Shown here piece after piece: positions 1 to 9,930 of a stretch of DNA of 64,000 nt. Numbering within the stretch: position 1 is the first letter of the stretch; every line of letters starts with the position of its first letter. The DNA lies in the NCBI GenBank assembly GCA_961205875.1, contig OY540810.1:18414001-18478000 (forward strand), given 5' to 3'. The notes below the pieces were generated by a model. It ran no database searches and was not told where the DNA came from. It saw nothing but the letters and a program-made list of their open reading frames with translations. Made by a program: the position numbers and the translations under genes. Origin of the DNA: Sialis fuliginosa (lineage: Eukaryota > Arthropoda > Insecta > Megaloptera > Sialidae).

Positions 1-1729
1 TTTTGGTTTATGTTTATGTTTTGGTTTATGTTTATGTTTATGTTTTGGTTTATGTTTATGTTTATGTTTATGTTTATGTTTATGTTTATGTTTATGTTTA
101 TGTTTATGTTTAAGTTTATGTTTATATTTATGTTTATGTTTATGTTTATGTTTATGTTTATGTTTATGTTTATGTTTATGTTTATGTTTATGTTTATGTT
201 TATGTTTATGTTTTGGTTTATGTTTATGTTTTGGTTTATGTTTATGTTTATGTTTATGTTATGGTTTATGTTTATGTTTTGGTTTATTTTTATGTTTTTG
301 TTTATGTTTATGTTTATGTTAATGTTTTGGTTTATGTTTATGTTTATGTTTATGTTTGTGTTTATGGTTTGGTTTATGTTTATATTTATGTTTATGTTGA
401 TGTTTATGTTTATGTTTATGTTTATGTTTTGGTTTATGTTTATGTTTTGGTTTATGTTTATGTTTATGTTTATGTTATAGTTTATGTTTATGTTTTGGTT
501 TATGTTTATGTTTTGGTTTATTTTTATGTTTTTGTTTATGTTTATGTTTATGTTAATGTTTTGGTTTATGTTTATGTTTATGTTTATGTTTGTGTTTATG
601 GTTTGGTTTATGTTTATGTTTATGTTTATGTTTTGGTTTATGTTTATGTTTATGTTTATGTTTTGGTTTATGTTTATGTTTTGGTTTATTTTTATGTTTT
701 GGTTTATGTTTATGTTTATGTTTATGTTTATGTTTATGTTTATGTTTATGTTTATGTTTATGTTTATGTTTATGTTTATGTTTATGTTTATGTTTATGTT
801 TATGTTTATGTTTATGTTTATGTTTATGTTTATGTTTATGTATATGTTTATGTTAATGTTTATGTTTATGTTTATGTTTATGTTTATGGTTATGTTTATG
901 TTTATGTTTATGTTTATGTTTATGTTTATGTTTATGTTTATGTTTATATTTAATAATTAAATTTTTATGTTTTGGTTTATGTTTATGTTTTGGTTTATTT
1001 TTATGTTTTGGTTTATGTTTATGTTTTGGTTTATGTTTATGTTTATGTTTTGGTTTATGTTTATGTTTATGTTTATGTTTATATTTATGTTTATGTTTAT
1101 GTTTAAGTTTATGTTTATATTTATGTTTATGTTTATGTTTATGTTTATGTTTATGTTTATGTTTATGTTTATGTTTATGTTTATGTTTTGGTTTATGTTT
1201 ATGTTTTGGTTTATGTTTATGTTTATGTTTATGTTATAGTTTATGTTTATGTTTTGGTTTATTTTTATGTTTTTGTTTATGTTTATGTTAATGTTTTGGT
1301 TTATGTTTATGTTTATGTTTATGTTTGTGTTTATGGTTTGGTTTATGTTTATGTTTATGTTTATGTTGATGTTTATGTTTAGGTTTATGTTTATGTTTTG
1401 GTTTATGTTTATGTTTATGTTTATGTTTATGTTTTGGTTTATGTTTATGTTTTGGTTTATTTTTATGTTTTGGTTTATGTTTATGTTTATGTTTATGTTT
1501 ATGTTTATGTTTATGTTTATGTTTATGTTTATGTTTATGTTTATGTTTATGTTTATGTTTATGTTTATGTTTATGTTTATGTTTATGTTTATGTTTATGT
1601 TTATGTTTATGTTTATGTTTATGTTTATGTTTAAGTTTAAGTTTATGTTTTAGTTTATGTTTATTTTTATGTTTTGGTTTATGTTTATGTTTTTGTTTGT
1701 TTATATTTTAGCTAAAGTTTATGTTTATG
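1..1729 (+). repeat. U0 left arm, (TTTATG)n, partial
   Basis: The window opens inside this T-rich hexamer arm, so its spacer is outside. A composite module carrying TTAATG, then TTTGTG, then ATGGTTTGG occurs three times (TTTGTG at 355-360, 589-594 and 1324-1329). The lattice breaks at about 947-966, where TTTAATAATTAAATT interrupts the hexamers; I see this break nowhere else in the window. Unbroken TTTATG runs lie at about 706-840 and 1472-1632. The open frames here (Met-Phe, Tyr-Val and Leu-Cys dipeptides) are hexamer artefacts. Confidence 0.95.
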
Positions 1730-1743
1730 ACATAAACATAAAC
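1717..1743. repeat. Palindrome centre J0 (canonical)
   Basis: A perfect 13-bp inverted repeat, GTTTATGTTTATG / CATAAACATAAAC, surrounds a single A at 1730. It is preceded by TTTTAGCTAAA and followed by CATAATAATAAAC and CATATACATAAAC. This flanking context recurs at most centres, so the junction is an inherited sequence and not a random head-to-head join. Confidence 0.93.
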
Positions 1744-2964
1744 ATAATAATAAACATAAACATATACATAAACATTAACTTAAACATACACATAACCATA
1801 AACAAACAAAAACATAAACATAAACATAAACATAAACATAAACATAAACATAAACATAAACATAAACATAAACATAAACATAAACATAAACATAAACATA
1901 AACATAAACATAAACATAAACATAAACATAAACATAAACATAAACATAAACATAAACATAAACATAAACATAAACATAAACATAAACATAAACATAAACC
2001 AAAACATAAACATCAACATAAACTTAAACATAAACATAAACATAAACATTAACATAAACATAAACAAAAACATAAACATAAACATAAACCAAAACATAAA
2101 CATAAACATAAACCAAAACATAAACATAAACCAAAACATAAACATAAACCAAAACATAAACATAAACTAAAACATAAACTTAAACATAAACATAATCTTA
2201 ATCATAATCATAAACATAAATATAATCATAAACACAAACATAAACCAAAACATAAACATAAACCAAAACATAAAGATAAACCAAAACAAAAAAATTAACC
2301 AAAACATAAAAATTAACATAAACCAAAACATAAACATAAACATAAACCATAACATAAACATAAACTAAAACATAAACTTAAACATAAACATAATCTTAAT
2401 CATAAACATAAACATAAATATAAACATAAACATAAACATAAACATAAACCAAAACATAAACATAAACCAAAACATAAACATAAACATAAACCAAAACATA
2501 AACATAAACATAAACCAAAACATAAACATAAACTAAAACATAAACTTAAACATAAACATAATCTTAATCATAAACATAAACATAAATATAAACATAAACA
2601 AAAACATAAACATTAACATAAATCAAAACATAAACATAAACATAAACATAAACTAAAACATAAACATAAACCAAAACATAAACATAAACATAAACATAAA
2701 CATAAACATAAACATAAACATAAACATAAACATAAACATAAACATAAACATAAACATAAACATAAACATAAACATAAACATAAACATAAACATAAACATA
2801 AACATAAACATAAACATAAACCAAAACATAAGCATAAACCAAAACATAAACATAAACCAAAACATAAACTTAAACCTAAACATAAACATAAACCAAAACA
2901 TAAACATAAACCAAAACATTAACTAAAACATAAACATTATCTTAATCATAAACATAAACATAAT
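1731..2964 (-). repeat. U0 right arm, (CATAAA)n
   Basis: This A-rich arm is 1,234 bp long. It has unbroken CATAAA runs at about 1810-1998 and 2678-2820. Composite blocks between them carry CATAATCTTAATCATAA, the exact reverse complement of blocks seen in left arms of other units. The last 150 bp has the CATAAG variant followed by CTTAAACCTAAAC, then CATTAACTAAAAC and CATTATCTTAATC, and leads into spacer S1. U6, U7 and U11 end in the same way. Confidence 0.95.
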
Positions 2965-3410
2965 CCTTAACATCTAATTACTAATCGGAAATTGAGAGTC
3001 TTAAATTCTAGATTTGATTTAATTTGTTGTAATTTGAGTGAAATGATGCTTTTAGAATCAATTCGAATTAAATTATTTTAAAATCTTTCGAAATAGACTA
3101 GACAAAATAATTTAATTTGCTTGTAAAAACGAATTGAGTCGAAAAGCATCATTTCAATAAAATTACATCAAATTAAGTCAAATCTAGACTTTTTGACTTA
3201 AAATTTCCGATTAGCGCCGAAACTTTTCGAATTGATTTAAAAATCTTGGTTCCGATAGACTGTTTGATACGAATCGAGACAATTATTATCAAATAAATAC
3301 AAAATACAACGAATTAATACTAATCATGTCGATTTGTATCTAATCTGTCTTGAGGTAGATTTAATATAAATTGTTTTTTTTGCATAATCGAATTGAGTCG
3401 AAATGTGTTG
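2965..3410 (+). repeat. Spacer S1 (446 bp)
   Basis: This is the first of 15 copies of the only non-hexamer sequence in the window. It starts at CCTTAACATC and ends at GAAATGTGTTG. In order it holds a 234-bp imperfect foldback, the segment TTAGCGCCGAAAC, a smaller inverted repeat (GATACGAATCGA at 3266-3277 against TCGATTTGTATC at 3329-3340), an eight-T tract and the 16-mer TCGAATTGAGTCGAAA (3388-3403), most of which also occurs inside the foldback. Private variant: TTGTAAAAACG where the other copies have TTGTAAAATCG. No coding function is evident. Confidence 0.96.
2981..3214. repeat. MITE-like imperfect foldback within spacer
   Basis: The ends match as an inverted repeat: CTAATCGGAAATT at 2981 and AATTTCCGATTAG ending at 3214. 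Internal segments also pair, for example AAATGATGCTTTT with AAAAGCATCATTT, GATTTGATTTAATTTG with its near-complement CAAATTAAGTCAAATC, and AATTAAATTATTTT with AAAATAATTTAATT around a short central loop containing TTTCGAAATAGACTAGAC. The same foldback occupies offsets 16 to about 249 of all 15 spacers. It looks like a non-autonomous inverted-repeat element, but I see no target-site duplication and no transposase, so the mobile origin is inference. Confidence 0.7.
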
Positions 3411-6400
3411 TTTATGTTTATGTTTATGTTTAATCTTGCGATATTGTTTATGTTTATGATTAAGTTTATATTTAAGTTTATGTTTAAGCTTATGTTTTTG
3501 TTTATGTTTATGTTTATAATTAAGTTTATATTTAAGTTTAAGTTTAAGCTTTTTTTTATGTTTTGATTTATGTTTATGTTTATGTTAATGTTTATGTTTT
3601 GGTTTATTTTGATGTTTTGGTTTATGTTTATGTTTATGTTTTGGTTTATGTTTATGTTTTGGTTTATTTTTATGTTTTGGTTTAAATTTATGTTTTGGTT
3701 TATGATTATGTTTTTGTTTATGTTTATGTTTATAATTAAGTTTTTATTTAAGTTTAAAGTTAAGCTTTTTTTTATGTTTTGATTTATGTTTATGTTTATG
3801 TTTTGGTTTATGTTTATGTTTTGGTTTATTTTTATGTTTTGGTTTATGTTTATGTTTATGTTTTGGTTTATTTTTATGTTTTTGTTTATGTTTATGTTTT
3901 GGTTTATTTTTATGTTTTGGTTTATGTTTATGTTTTGGTTTATGTTTATGTTTATGTTTTGGTTTATGTTTATGTTTATGTTTATGTTTATGTTTATGTT
4001 TATGTTTATGTTTATGTTTATGTTTATGTTTATGTTTATGTTTATGTTTATGTTTATGTTAATGTTTAAGTTTATGTTTATATTTATGTTTATGTTTATG
4101 TTTATGTTTATGTTTATGTTTATGTTTATGTTTATGTTTATGTTTATGTTTTGGTTTATGTTTATGTTTTGGTTTATGTTTATGTTTATGTTTATGTTAT
4201 GGTTTATGTTTATGTTTTGGTTTATTTTTATGTTTTTGTTTATGTTTATGTTAATGTTTTGGTTTATGTTTATGTTTATGTTTATGTTTGTGTTTATGGT
4301 TTGGTTTATGTTTATGTTTATGTTTATGTTGATGTTTATGTTTAGGTTTATGTTTATGTTTTGGTTTATGTTTATGTTTATGTTTATGTTTTGGTTTATG
4401 TTTATGTTTCGGTTTATTTTTATGTTTTGGTTTATGTTTATGTTTATGTTTATGTTTATGTTTATGTTTATGTTTATGTTTATGTTTATGTTTATGTTTA
4501 TGTTTATGTTTATGTTTATGTTTATGTTTATGTTTATGTTTATGTTTATGTTTATGTTTATGTTTATGTTTATTTTTATGTTTATGTTTATGTTTATGTT
4601 TATGTTTATGTTTATGTTTATGTTTATGTTTATGTTTATGTTTATGTTTATGTTTATGTTTATGTTTATGTTTATGTTTATGTTTATATTTATGTCTATG
4701 TTTATGTTTATGTTTATGTTTATGTTTATGTTTATGTTTATGTTTATGTTTATGTTTATGTTTATGTTTATGTTTATATTTATTTTTATGTCTATGTCTA
4801 TGTTTATGTTAATGTTAATGTTTATGTTTATGTTTATGTTTATGTTTATGTTTATGTTTATGTTTATGTTTATGTTTATGTTTATGTTTATGTTTATGTT
4901 TATGTTTATGTTTATGTTTATGTTTATGTTTATGTTTATGTTTATGTTTATGTTTATGTTTATGTTTATGTTTATGTTTATGTTTATGTTTATGTTTATG
5001 TTTATGTTTATGTTTATGTTTATGTTTATGTTTATGTTTATGTTTATGTTTTGATTTATGTTTATTTTTATGTTTTGGTTAATGTTTATGTTTTGGTTTA
5101 TGTTTTGGTTTATGTTTTGGCTTATGATTTTGTTTATGTTTATATTTATGTTAATGTTTATGATTAAGATTATGTTTATATTTATGTTTATGTTTTAGTT
5201 TATGTTTATGTTTTGGTTTATGTTTATGTTTATGTTTTGGTTTATGTTTTATGTTTTGGTTTATGTTTATGTTTATGTTTATGTTTATATTTATGTTTAT
5301 GTTTATGATTAAGATTATGTTTATGTTTATGTTTTATGTTTTAGTTTATATTTATGTTTTGGTTTATGTTTATGTTTATGTTTTGGTTTATGTTTATGTT
5401 TTGGTTTATTTTTATGTTTTGGTTTAAATTTATGTTTTGGTTTATGATTATGTTTTTGTTTATGTTTATGTTTATAATTAAGTTTATATTTAAGTTTAAG
5501 TTTAAGCTTTTTTTTATGTTTTGATTTATGTTTATGTTTATGTTAATGTTTATGTTTTGGTTTATTTTGATGTTTTGGTTTATGTTTATGTTTATGTTTT
5601 GGTTTATGTTTATGTTTTGGTTTATTTTTATGTTTTGGTTTAAATTTATGTTTTGGTTTATGATTATGTTTTTGTTTATGTTTATGTTTATAATTAAGTT
5701 TTTATTTAAGTTTAAAGTTAAGCTTTTTTTTATGTTTTGATTTATGTTTATGTTTATGTTTATGTTTTGGTTAATGTTTATGTTTATGTTTTGGTTTATT
5801 TTTATGTTTTGGTTTATGTTTATGTTTATGTTTTGGTTTATGTTTATGTTTTGGTTTATTTTTATGTTTTGGTTTAAATTTATGTTTATGTTATGGTTTA
5901 TGTTTATGTTTTTGTTTATGTTTATGTTTATAATTAAGTTTATATTTAAGTTCAAGTTTAAGCTTTTTTTTATGTTTTGATTTATGTTTATGTTTATGTT
6001 TTGGTTAATGTTTATGTTTATGTTTTGGTTTATTTTTATGTTTTGGTTTATGTTTATGTTTATGTTTTGGTTTATGTTTATGTTTTGGTTTATTTTTATG
6101 TTTTGGTTTATGTTTATGTTTTGGTTTATTTTTATGTTTTGGTTTATGTTTATGTTTTGGTTTATTTTTATGTTTTTGTTTATGTTTATGTTTTGGTTTA
6201 TTTTTATGTTTTGGTTTATGTTTATGTTTTGGTTTATGTTTATGTTTATGTTTTGGTTTATGTTTATGTTTATGTTTATGTTTATGTTTATGTTTATGTT
6301 TATGTTTATGTTTATGTTTATGTTTATGTTTATGTTAATGTTTAAGTTTATGTTTATATTTATGTTTATGTTTATGTTTATGTTTATGTTTATGTTTATG

Positions 6401-7328
6401 TTTATGTTTATGTTTATGTTTTGGTTTATGTTTATGTTTTGGTTTATGTTTATGTTTATGTTTATGTTATGGTTTATGTTTATGTTTTGGTTTATTTTTA
6501 TGTTTTTGTTTATGTTTATGTTAATGTTTTGGTTTATGTTTATGTTTATGTTTATGTTTGTGTTTATGGTTTGGTTTATGTTTATGTTTATGTTTATGTT
6601 GATGTTTATGTTTAGGTTTATGTTTATGTTTTGGTTTATGTTTATGTTTATGTTTATGTTTTGGTTTATGTTTATGTTTTGGTTTATTTTTATGTTTTGG
6701 TTTATGTTTATGTTTATGTTTATGTTTATGTTTATGTTTATGTTTATGTTTATGTTTATGTTTATGTTTATGTTTATGTTTATGTTTATGTTTATGTTTA
6801 TGTTTATGTTTATGTTTATTTTTATGTTTATGTTTATGTTTATGTTTATGTTTATGTTTATGTTTATGTTTATGTTTATGTTTATGTTTATGTTTATGTT
6901 TATGTTTATGTTTATGTTTATGTTTATATTTATGTCTATGTTTATGTTTATGTTTATGTTTATGTTTATGTTTATGTTTATGTTTATGTTTATGTTTATG
7001 TTTATATTTATTTTTATGTCTATGTCTATGTTTATGTTAATGTTAATGTTTATGTTTATGTTTATGTTTATGTTTATGTTTATGTTTATGTTTATGTTTA
7101 TGTTTATGTTTATGTTTATGTTTATGTTTATGTTTATGTTTATGTTTATGTTTATGTTTATGTTTATGTTTATGTTTATGTTTATGTTTATGTTTATGTT
7201 TATGTTTATGTTTATGTTTATGTTTTAGTTTAAGTTTATGTTTTAGTTTATGTTTATGTTTATGTTTATGTTTTGGTTTATGTTTATGTTTTTGTTTGTT
7301 TATATTTTAGCTAAAGTTTATGTTTATG
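3411..7328 (+). repeat. U1 left arm, (TTTATG)n, internally duplicated
   Basis: At 3,918 bp this is the longest left arm. Like every later left arm it opens with three hexamers and a non-hexamer insert, AATCTTGCGATATTG (3432-3446). Blocks ending in AAGCTTTTTTTTATG recur, with AAGCTT at 3546, 3762, 5504, 5720 and 5960. A large segment is present twice, about 2,270 bp apart (around 4151-5050 and 6421-7228), with small differences in hexamer number and one TTTCGG in the first copy. Right-arm-type blocks with ATGATTAAGATTATG lie near 5160 and 5305. The longest unbroken run is about 4818-5050. Confidence 0.95.
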
Positions 7329-7342
7329 ACATAAACATAAAC
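7316..7342. repeat. Palindrome centre J1
   Basis: This has the canonical 13-bp arms around an A at 7329. Downstream it reads CATTATAATAAAC where most copies have CATAATAATAAAC. U4 (21061) shares this variant, which links the two units. Confidence 0.93.
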
Positions 7343-9484
7343 ATTATAATAAACATAAACATATACATAAACATTAACATAAACATAAACATAAACATAA
7401 ACATAAACTAAAACATAAACATAAACCAAAACATAAACATAAACCAAAACATAAACATAAACATAAACATAAACATAAACATAAACATAAACATAAACAT
7501 AAACATAAACATAAACATAAACATAAACATAAACATAAACATAAACATAAACATAAACATAAACATAAACATAAACCAAAACATAAACATAAACATAAAC
7601 TTAAACATAAACATAAACATAAACATTAACATAAACATAAACAAAAACATAAACATAAACATAAACCAAAACATAAACACAAACATAAACCAAAACATAA
7701 ACCAAAACATAAACATAAACCAAAACATAAACATAAACCAAAACATAAACATAAACCAAAACATAAACATAAACTAAAACATAAATTTAAACATAAACAT
7801 AATCTTAATCATAAACATAAACATAAATATAATCATAAACACAAAAATAAACCAAAACATAAACATAAACCAAAACATAAAGATAAACCAAAACATAAAA
7901 ATTAACCAAAACATAAAAATTAACATAAACCAAAACATAAACATAAACCAAAACATAAACATAAACTAAAACATAAACTTAAACATAAACATAATCTTAA
8001 TCATAAACATAAACATAAATATAAACAAAAACATAAACATAAACCAAAACATAAACATAAACCAAAACATAAACATAAACATAAACCAAAACATAAACAT
8101 AAACTAAAACATAAACTTAAACATAAACATAATCTTAATCATAAACATAAACATAAATATAAACATAAACAAAAACATAAACCAAAACATAAACCAAAAC
8201 ATAAACCAAAGCATAAACAAAAACATAAACATTAACAAAAACATAAACATTAACATAAATCAAAACATAAACATAAACCGAAACATAAACATAAACATAA
8301 ACTTAAACATAAACATAAACATAAACATAAACATAAACATAAACATAAACATAAACATAAACATAAACATGAACATAAACATAAACTAAAACATAAACAT
8401 AAACCAAAACATAAACATAAACCAAAACATAAACATAAACATAAACATAAACATAAACATAAACATAAACATAAACATAAACATAAACATAAACATAAAC
8501 ATAAACATAAACATAAACATAAACATAAACATAAACATAAACATAAACATAAACATAAACATAAACCAAAACATAAACATAAACATAAACTTAAACATAA
8601 ACATAAACATAAACATTAACATAAACATAAACAAAAACATAAACATAAACATAAACCAAAACATAAACATAAACATAAACCAAAACATAAACATAAACCA
8701 AAACATAAACATAAACCAAAACATAAACATAAACCAAAACATAAACATAAACTAAAACATAAACTTAAACATAAACATAATCTTAATCATAAACATAAAA
8801 ATATAATCATAAACACAAACATAAACCAAAACATAAACATAAACCAAAACATAAAGATAAACCAAAACATAAAAATTAACCAAAACATAAAAATTAACAT
8901 AAACCAAAACATAAACATAAACCAAAACATAAACATAAACTAAAACATAAACTTAAACATAAACATAATCTTAATCATAAACATAAACATAAATATAAAC
9001 ATAAACATAAACATAAACCAAAACATAAACATAAACCAAAACATAAACATAAACATAAACCAAAACATAAACATAAACTAAAACATAAACTTAAACATAA
9101 ACATAATCTTAATCATAAACATAAACATAAATATAAACATAAACAAAAACATAAACCAAAACATAAACAAAAACATAAACATTAACAAAAACATAAACAT
9201 TAACATAAATCAAAACATAAACATAAACCAAAACATAAACATAAACATAAACTTAAACATAAACATAAACATAAACATAAACATAACATAAACATAAACA
9301 TAAACTAAAACATAAACATAAACCAAAACATAAACATAAACCAAAACATAAACATAAACCAAAACATAAACATAAACCAAAACATAAACTTAAACCTAAA
9401 CATAAACATAAACCAAAACATAAACATAAACCAAAACATTAACTAAAACATAAACATTATCTTAATCATAAACATAAACATAAT
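7330..9484 (-). repeat. U1 right arm, (CATAAA)n
   Basis: This arm is 2,155 bp long. It has unbroken runs at about 7450-7575 and 8430-8564 and several blocks with CATAATCTTAATC. It matches the U4 right arm block for block and is 17 bp longer. The odd value is explained by a 5-mer, CATAA, at 9282-9286 that shifts the lattice by one base, plus whole-hexamer differences. It ends with the common CTTAAACCTAAAC tail before S2. Confidence 0.95.
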
Positions 9485-9930
9485 CCTTAACATCTAATTA
9501 CTAATCGGAAATTGAGAGTCTTAAATTCTAGATTTGATTTAATTTGTTGTAATTTGAGTGAAATGATGCTTTTAGAATCAATTCGAATTAAATTATTTTA
9601 AAATCTTTCGAAATAGACTAGACAAAATAATTTAATTTGCTTGTAAAATCGAATTGAGTCGAAAAGCATCATTTCAATAAAATTACATCAAATTAAGTCA
9701 AATCTAGACTTTTTGACTTAAAATTTCCGATTAGCGCCGAAACTTTTCGAATTGATTTAAAAATCTTGGTTCCGATAGACTGTTTGATACGAATCGAGAC
9801 AATTATTATCAAATAAATACAAAATACAACGAATTAATACTAATCATGTCGATTTGTATCTAATCTGTCTTGAGGTAGATTTAATATAAATTGTTTTTTT
9901 TGCATAATCGAATTGAGTCGAAATGTGTTG
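9485..9930 (+). repeat. Spacer S2 (446 bp)
   Basis: This is a full-length copy with the same two ends as S1. It carries TTGTAAAATCG, the majority form. S2, S4, S5 and S6 show no private variant that I could find by eye. Confidence 0.96.

Noticed and set aside
1717..1743. Palindrome centres as foldback sequencing or assembly artefacts
   Set aside because: Most centres share specific non-hexamer flanks with heritable variants, and arms on either side differ in block order and length. A read-foldback artefact would give mirror-identical arms. Raw-read confirmation is still needed, above all for 48892.
3211..3382. Pol III gene or tRNA relic in the spacer (TAGCGCCGAAAC, GGTTCCGATAG, then T8)
   Set aside because: The A- and B-box-like words are weak and too closely spaced, and no cloverleaf can be drawn. 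The T8 alone is not evidence in AT-rich DNA.
9240..9300. 5-mer CATAA as a functional break
   Set aside because: It is a one-base deletion in a hexamer run, private to U1. Simple slippage or a sequencing error explains it.
2965..9930. LTR retrotransposon with spacers as LTRs
   Set aside because: The spacers do not start with TG or end with CA. No primer-binding site, polypurine tract or gag-pol sequence lies between them, only hexamers.
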